Assembly: GCA_006227805.1 (NCBI GenBank)
Contig: SBFT01000252.1
Coordinates: forward strand, 1-8,146
Direction of reading: 5' to 3'
DNA length: 8,146 nt
Origin: Paracoccaceae bacterium
Lineage (GTDB): Bacteria > Pseudomonadota > Alphaproteobacteria > Rhodobacterales > Rhodobacteraceae
A model generated the notes under the pieces. That model made no database searches, was not told the DNA's origin, and was given only the letters and a program-made list of their open reading frames with translations. The position numbers and the translations under genes were made by a program. Each line of letters starts with the position of its first letter. Position 1 is the stretch's first letter. Of the stretch, positions 1-6,387 are shown piece by piece.

Positions 1-876
1 GCGCTGGACCTGCCCGAGGACCGCACCCGGGCCCTGTTGCAGGCGGGTGCCGCGCTGGGCCTGTTGCGGCGCCGCCGCGACGGGCGCTTCGCGCTGGCGC
101 GCCAGGGCGCCGCCCTGTTGGGGGTGCCGGGGCTTGAGGCGATGATTCGCCATCACCGCGCCTTCTACCGCGATCTCGCAGACCCGGTCGCCCTGCTGCG
201 GCGTCCGGAGACGACCCAATTGTCCCAGTTCTGGCCCTATGTCTTCGGTGCGCGCGGTGATGTGCCCGAGAGCGTGGCGCGGACCTATTCGAACCTGATG
301 GCCGACAGCCAGGCGCTGGTGGCCGAAGATACGCTGCGGGCGGTTTCACTGCGCGGCGTCGGGACCCTGCTGGATGTCGGCGGCGGAACCGGCGCCTTCC
401 TTCAGGCCGCCGGGCGGGCCTGGCCGGCACTGCGGATGGTGCTGTTCGATCTGCCCCAGGTGGTGCCCGACGCCACGGCGCGCTTCGACGCGGCGGGCCA
501 GTCCGACCGCGTGCGCATCGTGCCCGGCTCGTTCCGCGAGGATGACCTGCCGCAAGGCGCCGACGCGATCTCGCTGGTGCGGGTTCTCTACGACCATGCC
601 GACAGCACGGTCCAGGCCCTGCTGGAAAAGGTCTACGCCGCATTGCCCCCCGGCGGGCGCCTGATCGTCTCGGAACCGATGGGTGGCGGGCCGCGGCCCG
701 AAGCCTCGGGCGATGTCTATTTCGCCTTCTACACGATGGCGATGCAGACCGGCCGCGCCCGGTCCGCACAGGAGATCGGCGCGATGTGCGCCGCCGCCGG
801 GTTCACCGGGATCGCCAGCCCGGAACCCGCGCGCCCCTTCGTCACCCGCGTGCTGACCGCCGTTAAGCCCGGCTGA
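1..876 (+). CDS. crtF: Demethylspheroidene / hydroxyneurosporene O-methyltransferase CrtF, 3' part
   Basis: This is the C-terminal 291 residues of an SAM-dependent O-methyltransferase. The reading frame is open from base 1, so the true start lies upstream; the TTG at 37 is only an internal codon. In the visible part, residues 121-131 (GTLLDVGGGTG) form the glycine-rich SAM-binding loop. They are followed by an acidic strand end (LFDLPQVV, about residues 148-155) and by the plant-type O-methyltransferase core (DAISLVRVLYDH, then GGRLIVSEPM). CrtF proteins are roughly 370-390 residues, so about a quarter (the N-terminal dimerisation/winged-helix region) is missing. The family methylates the C-1 hydroxyl of hydroxyneurosporene or demethylspheroidene in the spheroidene pathway, at the inner membrane. 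The assignment rests on the methyltransferase core plus position directly before bchC, as in Rhodobacter crtEF-bchCXYZ-puf clusters. Without that context, only a generic small-molecule O-methyltransferase could be claimed. Confidence 0.9.
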   Translation, partial: ALDLPEDRTRALLQAGAALGLLRRRRDGRFALARQGAALLGVPGLEAMIRHHRAFYRDLADPVALLRRPETTQLSQFWPYVFGARGDVPESVARTYSNLMADSQALVAEDTLRAVSLRGVGTLLDVGGGTGAFLQAAGRAWPALRMVLFDLPQVVPDATARFDAAGQSDRVRIVPGSFREDDLPQGADAISLVRVLYDHADSTVQALLEKVYAALPPGGRLIVSEPMGGGPRPEASGDVYFAFYTMAMQTGRARSAQEIGAMCAAAGFTGIASPEPARPFVTRVLTAVKPG

Positions 877-893
877 CAGAATTCTCCAGAATG

Positions 894-911
894 TGTCTAA
901 ACAGATTGACA
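894..911. promoter_or_regulatory. CrtJ/PpsR-type operator, upstream copy (overlaps -35)
   Basis: The 18-bp sequence TGTCTAAACAGATTGACA is an exact match to the TGT-N12-ACA consensus bound by the photosynthesis-gene repressor CrtJ/PpsR. Its right end is the putative -35 hexamer of the bchC promoter. It lies 17 bp after the crtF stop. The repressor is known to bind such paired sites cooperatively under oxic or redox-dependent conditions; binding here is inferred. Confidence 0.85.
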
Positions 912-933
912 GCAAAAACTGTCAGGCTAGACT
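906..933 (+). promoter_or_regulatory. sigma-70-like promoter for bchC
   Basis: A perfect -35 hexamer TTGACA (906-911) is separated by 16 bp from TAGACT (928-933), which matches 4 of 6 positions of the -10 consensus. Transcription would begin near 940 and give a 5' leader of roughly 65 nt before the bchC GTG. Both boxes are buried in CrtJ/PpsR palindromes, so repressor binding would block RNA polymerase directly. Read-through from crtF is also likely, as in the known Rhodobacter superoperon. Confidence 0.75.
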
Positions 934-937
934 GACA
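920..937. promoter_or_regulatory. CrtJ/PpsR-type operator, downstream copy (overlaps -10)
   Basis: TGTCAGGCTAGACTGACA is a second exact TGT-N12-ACA site. The palindrome extends by one base on each side to 7-bp perfect arms (CTGTCAG at 919-925, CTGACAG at 932-938). It covers the putative -10 box. The gap to the first site is 8 bp (912-919, containing an A-tract), the same spacing described for cooperative CrtJ binding at the R. capsulatus bchC promoter. Confidence 0.87.
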
Positions 938-958
938 GTGCGACAAAAAGGCTGTCGG

Positions 959-973
959 CGAGTCCCTGACTCG
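959..973 (+). other. Small hairpin in the bchC 5' leader
   Basis: CGAGTC (959-964) and GACTCG (968-973) form a 6-bp perfect stem with a CCT loop. It lies in the predicted bchC leader, about 33 bp before the start codon. A weaker 5-bp pairing (CGACA 941-945 with TGTCG 953-957) sits at the very 5' end of the predicted transcript. No U-tract follows, so it is not a terminator. It may have a role in mRNA stability, or none. Confidence 0.4.
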
Positions 974-1006
974 GACGATCGGCCCAGACGCAGGATGGAG
1001 TGCCCC

Positions 1007-1948
1007 GTGCAAACCGACGCCGTATTGCTGAAAGGACCCGAGGATCTGAGCGTGCAGACGCTTGGCCTGGGTGCGCCCGGCGAGAACGACCTCGTCGTCG
1101 ACATCACCCATTCGGGCATCTCGACCGGGACGGAGAAGCTGTTCTGGTCGGGCAAGATGCCGCCGTTCCCCGGCATGGGCTATCCTTTGGTGCCGGGATA
1201 CGAGGCCGCGGGCGAGGTGGTCGAAGCGGGGCGCCTGACCGGCTTCAAGCCCGGCGACCGGGTCTTCGTGCCGGGCGCCAATTGCTTCGATGGCGCGTTC
1301 GGACTGTTCGGCGGGGCTGCCTCGCGGCTGGTGACCGACGCCGCGCGCGTGACGCGAATCGATCCGGGCCTGGGCGCGGAGGGCGCCCTTCTGGCGCTGG
1401 CCGCCACCGCGCGTCATGCCATGGCCGGGATGGACAAGGCTGTGCCGGACCTGATCGTGGGTCATGGCGTCCTTGGCCGCCTTCTGGCGCGCCTGACGAT
1501 CGCCGCGGGCGCACCCGCCCCCACCGTGTGGGAGATCGACCCGCAGCGCGCCAAGGGGGCCCGGGGCTATCAGGTCCTGTCGCCGGACGAGGATCCGCGC
1601 CGCGACTATCGCGCGATCTACGACGCCAGCGGCAATGGCGCGCTTCTGAACGATCTGGTCGGCCGGATCGTGAAGGGCGGCGAAATCGTGCTGGCGGGTT
1701 TCTACACCGCGCCCTTGTCCTTCGCCTTTCCGCCCGCCTTCATGAAGGAGGCCCGCTTCCGCGTGGCCGCCGAATGGCAGAAGGACGACCTGACCGCAAC
1801 GCGCGCGCTGGTCGAATCCGGCGCCCTCAGCCTCGCCGACCTCATCACTCACGAAGCACCGGCGACCGACGCCGCTCAGGCATACCGCACCGCATTTCAG
1901 GATGCGTCCTGCCTGAAAATGATACTGAAATGGGAGCATCACGCGTGA
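1007..1948 (+). CDS. bchC: Bacteriochlorophyllide 3-hydroxyethyl dehydrogenase BchC
   Basis: BchC oxidises the C-3 hydroxyethyl group of 3-hydroxyethyl-bacteriochlorophyllide a to the acetyl group, a late step of bacteriochlorophyll a synthesis. The 313-residue product has an N-terminal medium-chain-dehydrogenase-like domain with the family hallmark stretches HSGISTGTEKLFW (residues 35-47) and FPGMGYPLVPGYEAAGEVV (54-72). A Rossmann nucleotide-binding loop GHGVLGRL (152-159) follows, then AIYDASGNG (203-211). I start at GTG 1007 because GGAG (997-1000) lies 6 bp upstream and because the resulting N-terminus and length match known BchC proteins (about 314 residues). ATG 995 is in frame, but its only AG-rich sequence directly abuts the codon. 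An in-frame GTG at 893 would place the promoter and operators inside the gene. The stop overlaps the bchX GTG by 4 bp. Confidence 0.95.
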   Translation: MQTDAVLLKGPEDLSVQTLGLGAPGENDLVVDITHSGISTGTEKLFWSGKMPPFPGMGYPLVPGYEAAGEVVEAGRLTGFKPGDRVFVPGANCFDGAFGLFGGAASRLVTDAARVTRIDPGLGAEGALLALAATARHAMAGMDKAVPDLIVGHGVLGRLLARLTIAAGAPAPTVWEIDPQRAKGARGYQVLSPDEDPRRDYRAIYDASGNGALLNDLVGRIVKGGEIVLAGFYTAPLSFAFPPAFMKEARFRVAAEWQKDDLTATRALVESGALSLADLITHEAPATDAAQAYRTAFQDASCLKMILKWEHHA

Positions 1949-2949
1949 AAGACGAAGTGCCGAATCTGAAGGATTTCGACCGCCGCCTGCGCGACGAGGC
2001 GGCCGAGGAACCGACGCTGGAGGTCCCGCAGGGCGAACCCACAAAGAAGACGCAGATCATCGCGATCTACGGCAAGGGGGGTATCGGCAAGTCCTTCACC
2101 CTGGCCAACCTGTCCCACATGATGGCCGAACAGGGCAAACGCGTCCTGTTGATCGGCTGCGATCCGAAATCCGACACCACCTCGCTGCTGTTCGGCGGCA
2201 AGGCCTGTCCCACGATCATCGAAACCTCGACCCGCAAGAAGCTGGCCGGAGAGGAAGTGAAGATCGGCGACGTCTGCTTCAAGCGCGGCGGCGTCTTCGC
2301 GATGGAACTGGGCGGGCCGGAAGTGGGACGCGGCTGCGGCGGGCGCGGGATCATCCACGGGTTCGAGCTGCTGGAGAAGCTGGGCTTCCATGACTGGGAC
2401 TTCGATTACGTCCTCCTGGATTTCCTGGGCGACGTGGTCTGCGGTGGCTTCGGCCTGCCCATCGCGCGCGACATGGCGCAGAAGGTGATCCTGGTCGGCT
2501 CGAACGACCTGCAATCGCTTTACGTGGCGAACAACGTCTGCTCGGCGGTGGAATACTTCCGCAAGCTCGGCGGAAACGTGGGCGTCGCGGGGCTGGTCAT
2601 CAACAAGGATGACGGCTCGGGCGAGGCGCAGGCCTTCGCCAAGGCGGTCGATATCCCCGTCCTGGCCTCGATCCCGCAGGACGACGACCTGCGCAAGAAA
2701 TCCGCGAACTACCAGATCGTGGGCACCAAGGCCTCGCCCTGGGGCGATCTCTTCGCCGCACTCGGCGAGAACGTCGCCAGCGCGCCGCCGATGCGGCCCA
2801 CGGCGCTGACGCAGGATGAACTTCTGGACCTGTTCGACGGGTCGGACACCGGCGCGGGCGTCGTGCTGGAACCGGCCAGCGACGAGGACATGCGCGGCAA
2901 GAACGCCGCGCCGAAGGCATCGCTCGAGGTGGTCTATGACGAAGCCTGA
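1945..2949 (+). CDS. bchX: Chlorophyllide a reductase iron protein BchX
   Basis: BchX is the NifH-like ATP-dependent reductase of chlorophyllide a oxidoreductase. It passes electrons to BchYZ for reduction of the ring-B double bond. The 334-residue product has the P-loop GKGGIGKS (residues 43-50), a switch-like region starting GCDPKSDTTS (71-80), and the two cysteines that bridge the dimer's [4Fe-4S] cluster, C131 in GRGCGGRG and C166 in DVVCGGFG. An N-terminal extension of about 35 residues before the P-loop domain (containing LRDEAAEEPTLEVPQGEP) is characteristic of BchX and separates it from BchL and NifH. The start is GTG at 1945, which overlaps the bchC stop as GTGA and has GGGAG (1932-1936) 8 bp upstream. 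An open frame continues far upstream but is only a shadow across bchC. The 3' end overlaps the next small ORF by 14 bp. Confidence 0.97.
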   Translation: MKDEVPNLKDFDRRLRDEAAEEPTLEVPQGEPTKKTQIIAIYGKGGIGKSFTLANLSHMMAEQGKRVLLIGCDPKSDTTSLLFGGKACPTIIETSTRKKLAGEEVKIGDVCFKRGGVFAMELGGPEVGRGCGGRGIIHGFELLEKLGFHDWDFDYVLLDFLGDVVCGGFGLPIARDMAQKVILVGSNDLQSLYVANNVCSAVEYFRKLGGNVGVAGLVINKDDGSGEAQAFAKAVDIPVLASIPQDDDLRKKSANYQIVGTKASPWGDLFAALGENVASAPPMRPTALTQDELLDLFDGSDTGAGVVLEPASDEDMRGKNAAPKASLEVVYDEA

Positions 2950-3103
2950 CCGCCAGACCGCCCCGACCGACGAACAGCGCCTGGACGAGGACCTGTTGGC
3001 CCGCGTCGGGCCCCACCGGCTGCGGCGACTGCTGAACGACATCTACAACGGGCCGAAATCCTGGCCCGACGACTGGCACGAAAGACCGATGGGGCGCGCG
3101 TGA
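2936..3103 (+). CDS. Small hypothetical protein between bchX and bchY
   Basis: I do not recognise this 55-residue protein. It starts at ATG 2936 inside the end of bchX (14-bp overlap, a different frame) and its TGA overlaps the bchY GTG (3100-3103). GAGGT (2926-2930) lies 5 bp upstream as a good ribosome-binding site. About 49 of 55 codons end in G or C, as in the neighbouring real genes, and the frame fills the 150-bp gap between bchX and bchY exactly. The product is soluble-looking and charged, without cysteines, a signal peptide or a membrane segment. The N-terminal half is polar (TKPDRQTAPTDEQRLDED). The C-terminal half has a basic helix-like HRLRRLLNDIY followed by a tryptophan-rich tail (KSWPDDWHERPM). 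It could be a small factor for BchXYZ assembly or regulation, or serve mainly to keep translation coupled from bchX to bchY. Function is unknown. Confidence 0.68.
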   Translation: MTKPDRQTAPTDEQRLDEDLLARVGPHRLRRLLNDIYNGPKSWPDDWHERPMGRA

Positions 3104-4662
3104 GCGACGAAATCAGATACGACACCGCCGACGAGGCCGACGTGATCCGGGGCGAAGGCCGGGATGAGGCCGCTCCCGCCATGCCGGTGGACGGCCTGGG
3201 ATGCCATTCGGGTTCCGAGATGGAGAAGGCCGCGCGCCTCGCCGGCAATTCCGGGATCCTCGACCAATATGCCGCCGATTACCCGCAAGGTCCCCACGAC
3301 AAGCCGCAATCGATGTGCCCCGCCTTCGGCAGCCTGCGCGTCGGCCTGCGGATGCGGCGCACCGCGACGGTCCTGTCCGGCAGCGCCTGCTGCGTCTATG
3401 GCCTGACCTTCGTCAGCCATTTCTACGGCGCGCGGCGCTCGGTGGGCTATGTGCCCTTCAATTCCGAAACGCTGGTCACGGGCAAGCTGTTCGAGGACAT
3501 CCGCGAAAGCGTCCACGACCTGGCCGACCCCGAGAAATACGACGCGATCGTGGTCACGAACCTCTGCGTGCCGACGGCGTCGGGCGTCCCGCTGCGCCTT
3601 CTGCCGAAGGAAATCAACGGCGTCCGCATCGTCGGCATCGACGTGCCGGGCTTCGGCATCCCGACCCATGCCGAGGCCAAGGACGTCCTGGCCGGCGCGA
3701 TGCTGAACTATGCCCGTGCCGAGGCCGAGGCCGGCCCGGTCGCCCGGCCCAAGGGCGGCAAGTCCGACCGTCCCACCGTGACCCTTCTGGGCGAGATGTT
3801 CCCGGCCGATCCCATGATGATCGGCGCCATGCTGGCGCCTCTGGGCCTGGCCGCCGGTCCCGTCGTGCCCTGCCGCGAATGGCGCGAGCTTTATGCCGCG
3901 CTCGATTGCGGCCTCGTCGCCGCGATCCACCCCTTCTACACGGCGGCGGTGCGCGAGTTTCAGGCCGCGGGCCGCCCGGTGATCGGATCGGCGCCCGTGG
4001 GCCTCGACGGAACCGCTGCCTGGCTCGGTGCCGTCGCCGATGAATTCGGCGTCGCGCGCGCCCAGCTCGATGCCGCCAAGAACGCCTTCCTGCCCGCGAT
4101 CAGGGCCGCCCTTGAAGGCGCGCGGATCGATGGCACCATCACCCTCTCGGGATACGAGGGAAGCGAGCTTCTGGTCGCGCGCCTTCTGATCGAGAGCGGC
4201 GCGACCGTGCCTTACGTCGGCACCGCCTGCCCGAAGACCCCCTGGAGCCAGGCAGACGCCGACTGGCTGGCCGCGAAGGGCGTGAAGGTGAAGTTCCGCG
4301 CCTCGCTGGAAGACGATTGCGCGGCGATGGAGGCGGTCAGGCCCGACCTTGCCGTCGGCACGACGCCCGTCGTCCAGAAGGCCAAGCAGCTGGGTATCCC
4401 GGCGCTCTACTTCACCAACCTGATCTCGGCACGTCCCCTGATGGGCCCGGCAGGGGCCGGCAGCCTGGCGCAGGTGGTCAATGCCGCCATCGCAAACCGC
4501 GAGCGCATGGCCCACATGAAGGAATTCTTCGAAGGCGTGGGAGAAGGCGACACCGCCGGCATCTGGGAGGGCGAACCGAACCTGCGCCCCGATTTCCGCG
4601 CCCAGCATCAGAAGAAGCTCGACAAGCAGGCGCGCGCCGCCAAGGCCGAGGAGATGATCTGA
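3100..4662 (+). CDS. bchY: Chlorophyllide a reductase subunit BchY
   Basis: BchY forms, with BchZ, the NifD/NifK-like catalytic component of chlorophyllide a oxidoreductase, which reduces the C7=C8 bond of chlorophyllide a to make a bacteriochlorin. The product has 520 residues. Candidate [4Fe-4S] ligands are C73 (SMCPAFGS), C98 (SACCVYG) and C156 (NLCVPTA). As I recall, the ligands reported for Roseobacter denitrificans BchY are C62, C87 and C145; all three positions here are shifted by exactly 11, consistent with a slightly longer N-terminus. The N-terminal 30 residues are acidic and probably variable. The start is GTG 3100, overlapping the small upstream ORF's TGA; the purine-rich GATGGGG just upstream is a modest ribosome-binding site, so coupling is likely. 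MPVDGLGC, about 27 codons in, marks where family similarity begins, so a later start cannot be fully excluded. One base separates the stop from bchZ. Confidence 0.96.
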   Translation: MSDEIRYDTADEADVIRGEGRDEAAPAMPVDGLGCHSGSEMEKAARLAGNSGILDQYAADYPQGPHDKPQSMCPAFGSLRVGLRMRRTATVLSGSACCVYGLTFVSHFYGARRSVGYVPFNSETLVTGKLFEDIRESVHDLADPEKYDAIVVTNLCVPTASGVPLRLLPKEINGVRIVGIDVPGFGIPTHAEAKDVLAGAMLNYARAEAEAGPVARPKGGKSDRPTVTLLGEMFPADPMMIGAMLAPLGLAAGPVVPCREWRELYAALDCGLVAAIHPFYTAAVREFQAAGRPVIGSAPVGLDGTAAWLGAVADEFGVARAQLDAAKNAFLPAIRAALEGARIDGTITLSGYEGSELLVARLLIESGATVPYVGTACPKTPWSQADADWLAAKGVKVKFRASLEDDCAAMEAVRPDLAVGTTPVVQKAKQLGIPALYFTNLISARPLMGPAGAGSLAQVVNAAIANRERMAHMKEFFEGVGEGDTAGIWEGEPNLRPDFRAQHQKKLDKQARAAKAEEMI

Positions 4663-4663
4663 G

Positions 4664-6166
4664 ATGCTGATCCAGGATCATGATCGCGCGGGCGGCTACT
4701 GGGGGGCGGTCTACGCCTTCTGTGCCGTCAAGGGCCTTCAGGTCGTCATCGACGGCCCCGTCGGCTGCGAAAACCTACCAGTCACCAGCGTGCTCCACTA
4801 CACCGACGCGCTGCCCCCGCACGAACTTCCGATCGTAGTCACAGGACTAGGAGAAGAAGAGCTGGGTCGGGATGGGACCGAGGGCGCTATGAAGCGAGCT
4901 TGGGGTGTGCTCGACCCAGCATTACCTGCCGTGGTGGTCACGGGTTCGATCGCCGAGATGATCGGCGGCGGCGTGACCCCCATGGGGACGAACATCCAGC
5001 GCTTCCTGCCGCGCACCATCGACGAGGATCAATGGGAAGCCGCCGACCGGGCGATGACCTGGATCTTCACCGAGTTCGGCATGACGAAGGGCCGGATGCC
5101 GCCCGAGAAGAAGCGCGAGGAGGGCGCCGCCCCCCGCGTGAACATCCTTGGGCCCATGTATGGCACCTTCAACATGCCCAGCGATCTGGCCGAGATCCGC
5201 CGCCTGGTCGAAGGCATCGGCGCCGAGGTCAACATGGTCATGCCGCTGGGCGCGCATCTGGCCGAGATGCGCAACCTGGTGAATGCCGATGTCAACATCT
5301 GCATGTACCGTGAGTTCGGGCGCGGCCTGGCCGAGGTTCTGGGCAAGCCCTACCTGCAGGCGCCCATCGGCATCGACTCGACCACGAAGTTCCTGCGCAA
5401 GCTGGGCGAGCTTCTGGGTCTCGACCCCGAGCCCTTCATCGCGCGCGAGAAGCATTCGACGATCAAGCCGGTCTGGGACCTGTGGCGGTCGGTGACGCAG
5501 GATTTCTTCGCCACGGCCAGCTTTGCCATTGTCGCGAACGAAACCTATGCCCGCGGCATCCGTCTGTTCCTGGAACAGGACATGGGCCTGCCCTGCGCCT
5601 TCGCGGTTGCGCGGTGCCGGGGCGCCAAGACCAACAACGAGGAAGTGCGCGCGCTGATGCGCGCCCGGCGCCCGCTGATCGTCATGGGCTCGATCAACGA
5701 GAAGATGTATCTGGCCGAGCTGAAGGGCGGCCATGGTCCGCAGCCCGCCTTCATTCCCGCCAGTTTCCCGGGCGCCGCGATCCGGCGGGCGACGGGCACG
5801 CCCTTCATGGGCTACGCCGGCGCCACCTACATGGTGCAGGAGGTCTGCAACGGCCTCTTCGATGCGCTGTTCCACATCCTGCCGCTCGGCACCGATCTGG
5901 ATGCGGCCGAGGCCACGCCCACCACGCTGCGCCGCGATTTCCCCTGGGATGCCGATGCCCAGGCCATGCTGGACCGGATCGTGTCCCAGCACCCCATTCT
6001 GACCCGCATTTCCGCCGCCAAGACCCTGCGCGACGCCGCCGAGCGCGCCGCGCTGGAACAGGGCGCCGAGCGGGTCGTCGTCGAAACCGTGCGCGCCCTG
6101 GACCCGGCCCTGGCCGGAACCGCCGGATCGCGTCCCGAGACTGAAGCCAAGGGAGATCTGCAATGA
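4664..6166 (+). CDS. bchZ: Chlorophyllide a reductase subunit BchZ
   Basis: BchZ is the second subunit of the BchYZ catalytic heterotetramer. The 500-residue product has the conserved N-terminal stretch GPVGCENLPVTSVLHY (residues 31-46), where C35 is the single BchZ cysteine expected to complete the inter-subunit [4Fe-4S] cluster with three BchY cysteines. Further hallmark stretches are GSIAEMIGGGVTPMGTNIQ (95-113) and GAKTNNEEVRALM. Start ATG 4664 comes one base after the bchY TGA; GAGGAG (4648-4653), inside bchY, is the ribosome-binding site. The C-terminal part (about residues 440-500, alanine- and glutamate-rich) is probably variable. The gene ends in an ATGA overlap with pufQ. An unusual cluster of A/T-ending codons lies between residues 38 and 88 (see findings), although the encoded residues look fully conserved. 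In Rhodobacter a puf promoter lies within the 3' part of bchZ; I could not pick out a convincing one here. Confidence 0.97.
   Translation: MLIQDHDRAGGYWGAVYAFCAVKGLQVVIDGPVGCENLPVTSVLHYTDALPPHELPIVVTGLGEEELGRDGTEGAMKRAWGVLDPALPAVVVTGSIAEMIGGGVTPMGTNIQRFLPRTIDEDQWEAADRAMTWIFTEFGMTKGRMPPEKKREEGAAPRVNILGPMYGTFNMPSDLAEIRRLVEGIGAEVNMVMPLGAHLAEMRNLVNADVNICMYREFGRGLAEVLGKPYLQAPIGIDSTTKFLRKLGELLGLDPEPFIAREKHSTIKPVWDLWRSVTQDFFATASFAIVANETYARGIRLFLEQDMGLPCAFAVARCRGAKTNNEEVRALMRARRPLIVMGSINEKMYLAELKGGHGPQPAFIPASFPGAAIRRATGTPFMGYAGATYMVQEVCNGLFDALFHILPLGTDLDAAEATPTTLRRDFPWDADAQAMLDRIVSQHPILTRISAAKTLRDAAERAALEQGAERVVVETVRALDPALAGTAGSRPETEAKGDLQ
4775..4927 (+). other. Codon-usage anomaly inside bchZ
   Basis: Of the 51 codons in this stretch (bchZ residues 38-88), 21 end in A or T, including CTA twice, TTA, GTA and CGA. 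In the tighter part 4823-4927 it is 19 of 35. The 37 codons before it contain 6 such codons and the 45 codons after it contain 4. The protein sequence keeps the expected BchZ residues, so the difference is essentially synonymous. No alternative ORF of note or strong hairpin explains it. Confidence 0.7.
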
Positions 6167-6387
6167 CGGATATCACCAACCATGTCGTGACCGAGACGCG
6201 CAGCCACAAGCCGCCGCGGACCGAGTTCATGGTCTACTTCGCGATCATCTTCGTGGCGACGCTGCCGCTGGCCTGCCTGACCTGGGCGCTGGCCGCGCTG
6301 AAGAGCGGAAGCCTCACCGACAAGGGCCCCGTGGCCCGGGCCTGGAGCCAGGCGCGGATCATCACGCCCATGATCTTCTCGGCATGA
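6163..6387 (+). CDS. pufQ: PufQ, bacteriochlorophyll-related assembly protein
   Basis: PufQ is a small inner-membrane protein, found at the head of the puf operon in Rhodobacterales, that is needed for normal bacteriochlorophyll levels and is thought to carry pigment intermediates or aid complex assembly. The 74-residue product matches the family in length and layout. It has a polar N-terminus, the P-R-T-E-F entry at about 18-22, a single membrane segment at about 22-46 (VYFAIIFVATLPLACLTWAL), and the conserved C-terminal tail GPVARAWSQARIITPMIF (55-72). Start ATG 6163 overlaps the bchZ stop as ATGA, and GGGAGA (6151-6156) lies 6 bp upstream. This joins bchZ and pufQ translation and fits the superoperon. 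Confidence 0.93.
   Translation: MTDITNHVVTETRSHKPPRTEFMVYFAIIFVATLPLACLTWALAALKSGSLTDKGPVARAWSQARIITPMIFSA

Noticed and set aside
893..1006. Longer BchC reading frame starting at GTG 893 (or ATG 995)
   Set aside because: The extension would run through the promoter and both PpsR sites, its residues are unlike BchC, and there is no proper ribosome-binding site at 893 or 995. GTG 1007 with GGAG 6 bp upstream gives the family length.
1000..1944. Long open frame upstream of and in frame with bchX
   Set aside because: It is the +1-type shadow of bchC: arginine-rich, low-complexity sequence typical of out-of-frame GC-rich DNA. BchX homology begins only after GTG 1945.
863..2044. Long minus-strand open frames opposite crtF-bchC, bchX, bchY, bchZ and pufL
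   Set aside because: High GC content removes stop codons from the antisense frames. Their translations are His/Arg/Gly/Ala-rich with no domain, and the + strand genes there are certain.
4872..4892. Internal start (GGGATGGG) preceded by purine-rich AGGAG inside the bchZ codon patch
   Set aside because: The frame from ATG 4872 reaches a stop after six codons, so it does not encode a plausible protein and does not explain the patch.
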